Assembly: GCA_035499415.1 (NCBI GenBank)
Contig: DATJYV010000147.1
Location: 1-13,529, forward strand
Reading direction: 5' to 3'
DNA from: DATJYV01 sp035499415
GTDB lineage: Bacteria; Bacteroidota; Ignavibacteria; UBA10030
Length of the DNA stretch: 13,529 nucleotides
Made by a program: the position numbers and the translations under genes. Below, one piece after another: positions 6,532-13,529 of the stretch. Below the pieces are notes generated by a model. The model did not search any database. It was not told where the DNA came from and saw nothing but the letters and a program-made list of their open reading frames with translations. How positions within the stretch are numbered: position 1 is the first letter of the stretch; every line of letters begins with the position of its first letter.

Positions 6532-7071
6532 ATGAGATCTTTCATCGTGTTCGTCACTGCAATCGCCTTTTCATGCGCGCTTGTCGCACAGTCGCAGGAC
6601 ACTCTCCGCGTCGGCCAACAGGCCCCCGATTTCACCCTCCCCTATGCCACGAAAGATTCCATCTACCGCCAGCCAATCCGATTATCCGATATCGTCGGGA
6701 AGAAAAACATCATCCTCGCGTTCTATCCGGCGGACTGGAGCGGCGGATGTACAAAAGAGGTCTGCACCCTGCGCGATGATTTCGGAAATCTGGAAAAGCT
6801 GGATGCCGAAATTCTGGCGATCAGCGGCGACTACGTCTATTCACATCACGAGTGGGCGATGCATCACAACCTCCCGTTCAAACTTGTCAGCGACCACTTG
6901 CACGTGGTAGCCCAGAAATATTTCAGCTACAACGAAAAAGCCGGGATGAACCGCCGCACCGTCTTTGTGGTCGACCGGAAAGGATTGATCGCATTCGAAA
7001 ATCTGCACTACAGCGTCGCGGACAACGAAGATTTCAACAGTCTCAAGGAAGCGTTGGCAAAACTCCGTTGA
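6532..7071 (+). CDS. Exported AhpC/TSA-family peroxiredoxin, BCP type
   Basis: A 179-residue thiol peroxidase that reduces hydrogen or organic peroxides. An N-terminal hydrophobic segment (MRSFIVFVTAIAFSCALVA, 1-19) indicates export to the periplasm. Cys15 within it sits in AFSC, a poor lipobox, so a lipoprotein is possible but less likely. The peroxidatic site PADWSGGC (66-73) fits PxxxT/SxxC with Ser at the Thr position. C78, five residues after C73, is placed like the resolving Cys of atypical 2-Cys BCP enzymes (CTKEVC). NRRTVFVVDRKG (140-151) supplies the conserved Arg. APDFTLP at 31-37 is the usual start of the fold. The yyaL-like gene follows after 31 bases on the same strand. The reductant that recycles it in the envelope is not evident. 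Confidence 0.92.
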   Translation: MRSFIVFVTAIAFSCALVAQSQDTLRVGQQAPDFTLPYATKDSIYRQPIRLSDIVGKKNIILAFYPADWSGGCTKEVCTLRDDFGNLEKLDAEILAISGDYVYSHHEWAMHHNLPFKLVSDHLHVVAQKYFSYNEKAGMNRRTVFVVDRKGLIAFENLHYSVADNEDFNSLKEALAKLR

Positions 7072-7102
7072 TCTTCATTCCCTCCTGACGGGTTTCCCGC
7101 CC

Positions 7103-9214
7103 ATGACTGAGCAACAATCCGGAAGACATCTCCGACCGTCGAATCGTTTAATCTCCGAGAAAAGCGCATACCTGCAATCGGCGGCGCACCAGCCGGTCAA
7201 CTGGCTCGCGTGGGGACCCGAGCCATTCGACGCCGCGCGGCGTGACGACAAGCCGATCCTCCTGGACATCGGAGCGGTCTGGTGCCACTGGTGCCACGTG
7301 ATGGATGAAGAGAGTTATGAGAAGGATGAAACGGCTCAGATCATCAATCAATCGTTCATCGCGATAAAAGTCGACCGCGACGAAAGACCAGACGTTGATG
7401 CGCGTTATCAGGCCGCTGTCGGAGCGATGACCGGCCAGGGAGGGTGGCCGTTGACTGTTTTTCTGCTTCCCGATGGAAGAGCCTTCTACGGCGGGACTTA
7501 CTTCCCTCCCGACAATCGATATGGAAGGGCGGGATTTCCAGAAGTACTCCGGTCCGTCGCAGCTGCGTACCGCTCCAACCACGACCAGGCGATTCTCAAT
7601 GCCCGGCAGGTCGAATCAGGGCAGAATCGCATCCTTGCGGCTCAGGGGCAGCCAGCGGAGATTTCAGACCAATGGATTCGCGGCGCCTTGGAAGAGATTA
7701 AGCGGGATGTGGACACCGAACACGGCGGGTTCGGGCATGCACCGAAGTTTCCGCATTCCAGCACTCTCGAATTCCTGCTCCAGCAGTTCGACCGAACACA
7801 TGAGCCGTGGATGATCGACGCGGTCCGTTCGGCTCTGATCGCTATGGCGGACGGCGGGATATTCGACCAGCTCGCCGGCGGCTTTCATCGCTACAGCACG
7901 GACGAAAAATGGATCGTTCCCCATTTTGAGAAAATGCTCTACGACAACGCGTCCCTTCTTGAAAACTATGTTCATGGTTATCAGGCAACCCATGAGGCGC
8001 GTTTCAAGGAAGTCGCCCTTCGCCTCATTTCGTTTGTCGACGAAGTCTTTGCCGACTCCGCGCATGGGGGATTTTACGCCAGCCAGGACGCCGACGTATC
8101 CGCGGCCGACGACGGCTCCTATTTCACATGGACTCTCGCACAATCCCGGGAAATTCTCACGGATGCCGAATTGGCAATTATCCGCCTGCGCTTCCATCTC
8201 GATGAACGGGGAGAAATGCGGCACGACCCGGCACAGAATGTCCTCTTTAACAACAAATCTGTTGATGTTATTTCGCGTGAAGCCGGAATTCCGGAACAGG
8301 AAGTTCGTCTCATCCTGGCGGGTTCGATGCGGAAGATGCGTGATGCACGGGAGAAGCGATCGGCTCCCTTTGTAGACCGGACTCTCTATTCCAACTGGAA
8401 TGGGATGATGATTTCCGCATACCTGGAAGCGTTCAAGGCGTTTGGAGATGAGCATGTCCGGACATTCGCTGTCCGTTCGCTGGAAAGGATTCTTGGAGAG
8501 TGCGGCAGCAGCAATGGGCTGATCCGACACCGGCCGGAGAGCGACGAGGCTTTTCTCGACGACCAGGTGCAAATAGCGGATGCGCTCCTTCATGCGTTCG
8601 AGTGCACGCAGGAGAGCAGATATCTGCAGATTGCCGTCGATCTGGTCCAGCGGACTGTTGAAGAGTTCGGGGACGATTCGGCGGGAGCGTTCTTCGACCG
8701 TCCACGCCGCTCCGTGCCCATCGGATCATTGAGCGTGACACACAAACCCGTTCAGGACTCCCCCACGCCCGGAGCCAATGCCGTTGCGGCACGGGTTCTC
8801 AATCGTCTCTTCGTGCTGACGGAAGATTCACGTTATCGCGCGCTCGCTGTCAAGACACTTGAAGCCGTCGCTGGATCCCCTCATCTCCACGGACGATTTT
8901 CGTCGTCCGTCTTCATGGCGGCACATGAATATCTCCATCCTCCCGTCCATGTCGTCATCATCGCCGATGATGAACGTGCAGAAGACCTGATCCGCATCGG
9001 CTACAGTACGTATCGCTTCGGAAAGATCGTCTCCGTGTTTCGTCGGGGCGGCAGAGCCCCGCTGGCAGCGTCTGTGCGGGAGATGCTGGCAAGCGGAACC
9101 GGGACACGCGCCTATGTTTGTTCCGAATACTCCTGCACTGCCCCCACGAACGATCCCCGGCTTCTCGCGGATAACGTCGCGTCGAATGGCGGCGTTTTGA
9201 AGGCGATGGCATAA
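7103..9214 (+). CDS. DUF255 / YyaL-like thioredoxin-domain protein
   Basis: A 703-residue protein of the family that includes Bacillus YyaL and mammalian SPATA20, whose function is not settled. The N-terminal thioredoxin-like domain (about 15-160) carries HQPVNWLAWG, then DIGAVWCHWCHVMDEES with CHWC at 61-64, VDRDERPDVD, and GGWPLTVFLLPDGRAFYGGTYFPP near 113-136. The rest is an (alpha/alpha) barrel like that of glycosidases, with GGFGHAPKFPH, GGIFDQLAGGFHRYSTDEKWIVPHFEKMLYDN and NWNGMMISAYLEAF blocks. Length is close to the family norm and no key motif is missing. No signal peptide is visible, so it is probably cytoplasmic, unlike its exported neighbours. ATG 7103 has no clear Shine-Dalgarno, but no better in-frame start lies nearby. 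A redox or sugar-related role is suggested by the fold only. Confidence 0.94.
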   Translation: MTEQQSGRHLRPSNRLISEKSAYLQSAAHQPVNWLAWGPEPFDAARRDDKPILLDIGAVWCHWCHVMDEESYEKDETAQIINQSFIAIKVDRDERPDVDARYQAAVGAMTGQGGWPLTVFLLPDGRAFYGGTYFPPDNRYGRAGFPEVLRSVAAAYRSNHDQAILNARQVESGQNRILAAQGQPAEISDQWIRGALEEIKRDVDTEHGGFGHAPKFPHSSTLEFLLQQFDRTHEPWMIDAVRSALIAMADGGIFDQLAGGFHRYSTDEKWIVPHFEKMLYDNASLLENYVHGYQATHEARFKEVALRLISFVDEVFADSAHGGFYASQDADVSAADDGSYFTWTLAQSREILTDAELAIIRLRFHLDERGEMRHDPAQNVLFNNKSVDVISREAGIPEQEVRLILAGSMRKMRDAREKRSAPFVDRTLYSNWNGMMISAYLEAFKAFGDEHVRTFAVRSLERILGECGSSNGLIRHRPESDEAFLDDQVQIADALLHAFECTQESRYLQIAVDLVQRTVEEFGDDSAGAFFDRPRRSVPIGSLSVTHKPVQDSPTPGANAVAARVLNRLFVLTEDSRYRALAVKTLEAVAGSPHLHGRFSSSVFMAAHEYLHPPVHVVIIADDERAEDLIRIGYSTYRFGKIVSVFRRGGRAPLAASVREMLASGTGTRAYVCSEYSCTAPTNDPRLLADNVASNGGVLKAMA

Positions 9215-9258
9215 AACCGGGACAACACAGACTCCACCAACCTGACAATCGTGAAATT

Positions 9259-10296
9259 ATGAAACGCACTTTCCTTCTTGCCTTTCTCTTTCCGCCGCTC
9301 CTGCTTGGCCAAACAGATTCCCTTCATCATCCTGAAGAACGTCATCTGCGAAACGTGCGACAGCTGACGTTCGGCGGAACGAACGCGGAAGCATATCTCT
9401 CGTTCGATGATTCCCTGCTCATCTTCCAGTCGACACGCCCTCCGTATGACTGCGATCAGATTTTTGTGATGAGGATTGACGGATCCGACCAGCATCTTGT
9501 CAGCACGGGAAAAGGTTCGACGACATGCTCATATATCTTTCCCGGCGGCAAGCGAATCCTTTACGCGTCGACGCACGCAACGAGCCCGGCATGCATTCCG
9601 CGCCCCGACAAGTCACATGGCTATGTGTGGGGAGTCTGGAATGCGTACGACATTTACTCGGCCAATGCGGACGGGACCGACCTTCGCCCGCTCGCCGCGA
9701 GCCCGGGCTACGATGCGGAGGCGACGATCTCACCGACGGGAGACAAGATCGTTTTCACGTCCTCCCGCGACGGAGATCTGGAACTCTACACGATGGGTCT
9801 GGACGGGTCGAACGTGCGACGCATTACGCACGAGCTCGGATACGACGGCGGCGCGTTTTTTTCGTGGGACGGCAAGCGGATTGTCTATCGCGCCTATCAT
9901 CAGAAAGACAGCGCGGAGGTCGCCGAATACACAATGCTCCTTGCGCAGCAGCTCGTGAAACCGACCCGTATGGACATTTTCGTCTGCAATGAAGACGGCT
10001 CGGGCCGCGTCCAGCTGACGAACAACGGAGCCGCCAACTTTGCGCCGTTCTTTTTCCCCGACGACAAGAGAATCATCTATTCCTCGAACATCAAGGATCC
10101 GAAAGGCCGGGGATTCAATCTCTACATGATGAAGGACGACGGTTCGGATGTCAGACAGATAACGTTCGGCGGTACGTTTAATGCGTTTCCGATGTTCACG
10201 CGCGACGGAAAACACCTCGTTTTCGTTTCGGACAGGAATGCCAGGGGCCGGTACGAATTTAACGTCTTCACGGCAGATTGGATTGATAACCCGTAA
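9259..10296 (+). CDS. Secreted PD40 (TolB-like) beta-propeller protein
   Basis: A 345-residue exported protein with a signal peptide (MKRTFLLAFLFPPLLLGQ, 1-18) followed by about six PD40/WD40-like blades. Blade signatures include RQLTFGGT...FDDSLLIFQS, FPGGKRILYAS, SPTGDKIVFTSSRDGDLELYTMGLDGSN, SWDGKRIVYRA, FPDDKRIIYSSN...NLYMMKDDGSDVRQITFGG and TRDGKHLVFVSDR. Six blades match the propeller of TolB. It has no TolB N-terminal domain and no tol-pal neighbours, so it is not TolB itself. Features inside the first half (PPYDCDQIF, STTCSY, SPACIP) give three Cys that could form a disulphide after export. It lies 44 bases after the yyaL-like gene and 42 before the SDR. Such propellers usually bind protein or peptide; the M28 peptidase two genes on makes a partnership conceivable, but this is inference. 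Confidence 0.88.
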   Translation: MKRTFLLAFLFPPLLLGQTDSLHHPEERHLRNVRQLTFGGTNAEAYLSFDDSLLIFQSTRPPYDCDQIFVMRIDGSDQHLVSTGKGSTTCSYIFPGGKRILYASTHATSPACIPRPDKSHGYVWGVWNAYDIYSANADGTDLRPLAASPGYDAEATISPTGDKIVFTSSRDGDLELYTMGLDGSNVRRITHELGYDGGAFFSWDGKRIVYRAYHQKDSAEVAEYTMLLAQQLVKPTRMDIFVCNEDGSGRVQLTNNGAANFAPFFFPDDKRIIYSSNIKDPKGRGFNLYMMKDDGSDVRQITFGGTFNAFPMFTRDGKHLVFVSDRNARGRYEFNVFTADWIDNP

Positions 10297-10326
10297 CGGG
10301 GACGGGCATTCCATTCCTCAAATGTC

Positions 10327-10330
10327 GGAG
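10327..10330 (+). promoter_or_regulatory. Shine-Dalgarno that fixes the second SDR start
   Basis: GGAG lies 8 bases before ATG 10339. The alternative GTG start at 10330 overlaps the last base of this site, so ATG 10339 is preferred. Confidence 0.6.
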
Positions 10331-10338
10331 TGCAAGCG

Positions 10339-11067
10339 ATGAAACTGAAAGACAAACGGATCGTGGTCACGGGGGGAACAAAGGGGCTCGGCCGGGCCCT
10401 CCTGGAGCGATTCGTCGCCGAGGGAGCACGAGTCGCCACGTGCGCCAGAACTGCGAAGGATGTCGATGCCATTCGTCAGGCGTTCCCCCCGGGGTCGCTG
10501 TTCCCCTTCGTGTGTGACATATCAAACTCGCATGATGTCGAAGGGTTTGTCGCAGGCGCGGTACAATCGCTCGGCACGGTCGACGTGCTGGTGAACAACG
10601 CATCGCGGCTCGGAACGCGCGTTCCCGTCGCAGAGTATTCATTGAGGGAATGGGACGATACCATCCAGACGAATATCAACGGCCCTTTCTTTATCACCCG
10701 CCTCATCATTCCCCTCATGGCAAAGAGAGGATCCGGATGCATCATCAACGTCAGCTCGTCGGTTGGCCGGGCCGCAAGACGGGGATGGGGAGCGTATGCC
10801 GTTTCCAAGTTTGCGCTCGAAGGGCTGACGCAGCTCCTGGCAGATGAGCTCCGGCCGTTCAACATCCGCGTCAATTCCGTCAACCCGGGCCCGATGTCGA
10901 CGGACATGCGCAAAGCGGCATACCCGGACGAGGACCACTCAAAATTGCGCTCTCCCGGCCAGCTGACAGACCTTTTTGTCTATCTTGCGTCGCAAGACGG
11001 AGTGGGTATGAGCGGTCAGGCATTCGATGCATCCACCTATATCGCAAATCCCCAGATTGTCTCATGA
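10339..11067 (+). CDS. Classical SDR-family oxidoreductase
   Basis: A 242-residue NAD(P)-dependent short-chain dehydrogenase/reductase, cytoplasmic, substrate unknown. All classical landmarks are present: cofactor loop TGGTKGLG at 11-18, CDIS at 59-62 where the adenine-site Asp is expected, NNAS at 86-89, Asn112, Ser140 (in INVSSS) and YAVSK with Tyr153 and Lys157. The VNPGPMSTDM segment (181-190) is the usual substrate-loop region. Unlike the other SDR in this window it keeps the catalytic Ser, and the two are only distantly similar, so they are not a recent duplication. Its TGA overlaps the ATG of the M28 gene (ATGA, 4 bases), so the two are probably translated together. This links a reductase to an exported peptidase without an obvious biochemical reason. 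Related alternatives such as 3-oxoacyl-ACP reductase cannot be excluded. Confidence 0.92.
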   Translation: MKLKDKRIVVTGGTKGLGRALLERFVAEGARVATCARTAKDVDAIRQAFPPGSLFPFVCDISNSHDVEGFVAGAVQSLGTVDVLVNNASRLGTRVPVAEYSLREWDDTIQTNINGPFFITRLIIPLMAKRGSGCIINVSSSVGRAARRGWGAYAVSKFALEGLTQLLADELRPFNIRVNSVNPGPMSTDMRKAAYPDEDHSKLRSPGQLTDLFVYLASQDGVGMSGQAFDASTYIANPQIVS

Positions 11068-12872
11068 GAACAACAGCGATAATACTTCCCTCAATCCTCC
11101 TTGCGTCGCTCGCAGCGGCGCAGATTGAACGCAACCCCGAGATAACGAAAGAGGAAATCCTCTTTCACATCAAGTACCTTGCCTCGGACTCTTTGGAGGG
11201 ACGCGCCTCCGGATCCCACGGGGCGAGAATGGCCGCCGCATACATCGCGCATGAATTTGAGTCATACGGACTGTATCCCGCATCCGGCGGTTCGTTCCGA
11301 CAGCCCTTCGAATTTGTGGCGCGAACGGAACTTGGGCCGGGCAATCGACTCTGGAGCACGGCGGGAAGAATACGCTCCACGTGGAAGCTCGAAACGGATT
11401 ATCGACCCCTCCCCTTCTCGGGAAGCGGTGAATACTCGGGGTCGGTCGTCTTCGTCGGCTATGGCATCACCGCGAAAGACCTCGCGTATGACGATTACCG
11501 GGGAGTCGACGTTCGGGGAAAATCCGTCCTGCTGCTCCGCAATTCGCCGGCGGGCGATAGCGTTCATTCGAGGTTCGGCGAATTTGCGGGCCTCAGATAC
11601 AAAGTTGCCAAGGCGCAGGAAATGGGAGCTCATGCAGTCTTTGTCGCAACTGGTCCACTCGACGCGGACGAAGACCGGTTGATCAAGATGCCTTATGACC
11701 CGTCTGCCGGCTCCGTCACGATTCCTGTTTTCAATGTCTCCCGCGCGGTCGCCGACGCCTGGTTGAAATCCGCGGGCAAGACCGTCCGCGAGTGCCAGAC
11801 ACAAATCAATCGGACACGCACGCCGTTCTCCTTCGCCCTCGAAGAAGAATCGGTTCAGCTCAACGCCGACGTCGTCCAGAAAAAGGGTACAACGGAAAAT
11901 ATCGTTGCGTACGTACCGGGAAGAGATTCCGCTTCGCCGGATGAGGAATTTATTGTCGTTGGCGCGCATTATGACCACCTGGGATACGGGGGCGAAGGGT
12001 CCGGATCGCTACAGCCCGACACGGTCGCAATCCATCATGGCGCTGATGACAACGCTTCGGGCGTCGCGGGCGTGCTGGAACTCGCACAGTACTTCAAATC
12101 CCGCCACGCCGCGCTGAAGCGCAGTCTTTTGTTCATTTCCTTTTCGGGCGAAGAATTGGGACTTCTCGGGTCGGCATTCTACGTGAACCATCCCCTGAAA
12201 CCGCTCGACAGGACGGTGACGATGGTAAACATGGATATGATCGGCCGGCTCCGGGAGCGCAAACTCATCGTCTACGGCGTCGGGACATCTCCGGGTTTCA
12301 CCTTAATAGCCAACGAGGCCGACAGCGATTCGTCGTTGGACCTGAAACTGAACAAAGACGGATTCGGACCGAGTGATCAATCTTCGTTCTATGCAAAACA
12401 GGTCCCGGTCTTCTTTTTCTTTACGGATGTGCATTCCGACTATCATCGGCCGAGCGACACGTATGAGAAGATCAACGGCGATGGCGAGGTGACGGTGCTT
12501 CGTTACGTCGCACGGGTGATATGGGAGCTCGATACCACATCAGAGAGACCCTCCTACGTTCAGGTGGAACGGCCGCGGGAAGCGGGGCTGACGGAGCGCG
12601 AAGGGTTGAGGACCTACACGGGGACCATTCCGGATTTCGGCGGCCAGGCGGAGGGGATGAAGATATCAGGCGTTCGTCCCGAGAGCCCTGCGGAAAAAGG
12701 GGGGCTCAAGGGAGGAGACGTCATCATCAAGTTCGGCAAGATCGATATCAAAAATATTTACGACTACACCTTCGCTTTGGGAGAGTACAAGCCGGGGGAT
12801 GAAGTGGATGTGGTGGTGATGAGGGGGACGGACCGAATGGTCTTTCGCGTAAAGCTCGAGCGGAGAAACTAA
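11064..12872 (+). CDS. Secreted M28-family zinc metallopeptidase with PA and PDZ domains
   Basis: A 602-residue exported exopeptidase, probably an aminopeptidase acting in the periplasm or outside the cell. In order: signal peptide (1-19, ending ASLAAAQ), an N-terminal region with YLASDSLEGRASGSHG (38-53), a PA domain (about 120-245), the M28 catalytic domain (about 275-490) and a C-terminal PDZ domain (about 520-600, with GVRPESPAEKGGLKGGDVI). The metal and catalytic residues are all visible: His302 in GAHYDH, Asp in GADDNASG (327-334), Glu363-Glu364 in SGEELGLLGS, Asp391 in NMDM and His461 in DYHRPSDT. It should be an active di-zinc enzyme. The PDZ domain may bind substrate tails or regulate access. 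The start overlaps the SDR stop. The end overlaps the stop of the convergent M24 gene by 4 bases, with no terminator between. Confidence 0.95.
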   Translation: MRTTAIILPSILLASLAAAQIERNPEITKEEILFHIKYLASDSLEGRASGSHGARMAAAYIAHEFESYGLYPASGGSFRQPFEFVARTELGPGNRLWSTAGRIRSTWKLETDYRPLPFSGSGEYSGSVVFVGYGITAKDLAYDDYRGVDVRGKSVLLLRNSPAGDSVHSRFGEFAGLRYKVAKAQEMGAHAVFVATGPLDADEDRLIKMPYDPSAGSVTIPVFNVSRAVADAWLKSAGKTVRECQTQINRTRTPFSFALEEESVQLNADVVQKKGTTENIVAYVPGRDSASPDEEFIVVGAHYDHLGYGGEGSGSLQPDTVAIHHGADDNASGVAGVLELAQYFKSRHAALKRSLLFISFSGEELGLLGSAFYVNHPLKPLDRTVTMVNMDMIGRLRERKLIVYGVGTSPGFTLIANEADSDSSLDLKLNKDGFGPSDQSSFYAKQVPVFFFFTDVHSDYHRPSDTYEKINGDGEVTVLRYVARVIWELDTTSERPSYVQVERPREAGLTEREGLRTYTGTIPDFGGQAEGMKISGVRPESPAEKGGLKGGDVIIKFGKIDIKNIYDYTFALGEYKPGDEVDVVVMRGTDRMVFRVKLERRN

Positions 12873-13529
12873 AGCGGGTCGACGCGGGGGCTAAGCTGGC
12901 TGACCCCATTACCCGTGATCACGAAATCGTCTTCTATTCTGACACCGAACTCGCCGGGAAGATAGATGCCCGGCTCGATCGTAAAGGTCTGATTCTCTTT
13001 CATCTTGTAGCCATTTCCCTCCACGAGATACGGATACTCGTGGCCGTCGAGGCCGATGCCGTGGCCGAGGCGATGCGTAAAATAATTTCCGAAACCCGCC
13101 TTTCGTATTACGTTCCGCGCCGCCCGGTCCATCTCTTCACAGACCACTCCGGATCTGGCGATTGATGCCGCAGTCTGCTGCGCATCGAGCACGACGTTGA
13201 ATACCTGTTTGAATTTCGCCGACGACTCCCCTCCCCAATAAATAGTCCGGGAAATGTCGGAGATGTATCCATCCACCCTGCATCCCGCATCGATGAGCAC
13301 AACGCATGGGGCCTTAAGCTGATGATCCCCGGGGCCGCCATGCGGAAGCGCGCTGTCCGGGCCAAACTGAACCAGGCCGTCTCCGCGTGAACCGCGCTTC
13401 CTCATTTCCGAGCTCAAAATCTCCGCAACCTCCGCCTCGCTGAGCCCTTCCTTGAGCTGCGCATGTGTCGCCGCAATCGAGGCGAGCGTGATGTCGATCG
13501 CCTTGCGTGTCGCATCCAATTCCTCGGGA
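12869..13529 (-). CDS. M24-family metallopeptidase, Xaa-Pro peptidase type (C-terminal part, cut by right edge)
   Basis: The visible 219 residues form the pita-bread catalytic domain of an M24 peptidase such as aminopeptidase P or prolidase, which cleaves bonds next to proline. The frame is open to the window edge and begins ...RELDATRKAIDIT, so the true start and any N-terminal creatinase-like domain lie outside. A TTG at 13519 is inside the frame and is not taken as a start. All five metal ligands are present: Asp in LIDAG, Asp in SDISRTI, His in HRLGHGIGLDGHEYP, Glu in TIEPGIY and Glu in VRIEDDFVIT. The FGPDSALPHGGPGDHQL stretch fits Xaa-Pro peptidases rather than methionine aminopeptidase. 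It ends with TAG, overlapping the M28 TAA on the other strand. The exact specificity cannot be decided from this part. Confidence 0.93.
   Translation of the reverse strand, partial: PEELDATRKAIDITLASIAATHAQLKEGLSEAEVAEILSSEMRKRGSRGDGLVQFGPDSALPHGGPGDHQLKAPCVVLIDAGCRVDGYISDISRTIYWGGESSAKFKQVFNVVLDAQQTAASIARSGVVCEEMDRAARNVIRKAGFGNYFTHRLGHGIGLDGHEYPYLVEGNGYKMKENQTFTIEPGIYLPGEFGVRIEDDFVITGNGVSQLSPRVDPL

Noticed and set aside
7088..7102. CGGG-TTT-CCCG hairpin between the peroxiredoxin and DUF255 genes
   Set aside because: Only four pairs and no T-tract; too weak for a terminator.
7664..8593. 309-residue open frame on the minus strand inside the DUF255 gene
   Set aside because: It is fully antisense to a conserved protein, has no recognisable domain, and no Shine-Dalgarno was noticed.
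9730..10314. 194-residue antisense frame inside the PD40 gene, and a similar one at 11262-11978 in the M28 gene
   Set aside because: Both mirror genuine coding sequence with repeated or conserved motifs and show no motif of their own.
4287..11067. The two SDR genes as a recent duplication
   Set aside because: They differ in active-site Ser, in the NNAG-equivalent motif and in the C-terminal loop, so they are distant members of one large family.

Overview
The window is an ordinary-looking piece of bacterial chromosome, moderately GC-rich and densely coding, with no sign of phage, transposon, CRISPR array or RNA gene. It carries ten complete protein genes and two genes cut by the window edges. 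The content (MutS2 with a CvpA-family partner, a secreted peroxiredoxin, an outer-membrane barrel, a PD40 propeller beside a PA-M28-PDZ peptidase) points to a Gram-negative bacterium. A promoter matching the TTG / TAnnTTTG pattern of Bacteroidota lies upstream of the barrel gene. I therefore infer the Bacteroidota-Ignavibacteriota (FCB) group; this is inference, not proof.

Left half (1-6185), all on the minus strand. Reading in the direction of transcription from about 6380: an outer-membrane beta-barrel protein, a dihydropteridine-reductase-like SDR, then after a short gap with a hairpin and T-tract a tight four-gene group: yqeY, a CvpA-family membrane protein, mutS2, and the start of a biotin carboxylase subunit that runs off the left edge. 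Spacings within this group are 3, 48 and 4 bases.

Middle (6186-6531) is a 346-base divergent intergenic region. It holds the putative Bacteroidota-type promoter, a leader of about 195 bases with two short direct-repeat pairs, and strong Shine-Dalgarno sequences on both sides.

Right half (6532-12872), all on the plus strand: an exported BCP-type peroxiredoxin, a DUF255/YyaL thioredoxin-fold protein, a secreted six-bladed PD40 propeller protein, a classical SDR, and a secreted M28 metallopeptidase with PA and PDZ domains. The SDR and peptidase overlap by 4 bases. Gaps are 31, 44 and 42 bases, with no convincing terminator between them, so one transcript is plausible. At the right edge an M24 (Xaa-Pro peptidase type) gene converges on the M28 gene, and the two stop codons overlap by 4 bases.

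Functionally the left block is housekeeping (DNA maintenance, carboxylation) downstream of an envelope gene. The right block combines envelope redox defence with peptide breakdown. I do not see a new defence or mobile system. The best leads are the QDPR-like SDR with Ala at the catalytic Ser position, the hairpin and T-tract just ahead of yqeY, the repeat-bearing leader of the barrel gene, and the propeller-SDR-M28 cluster.
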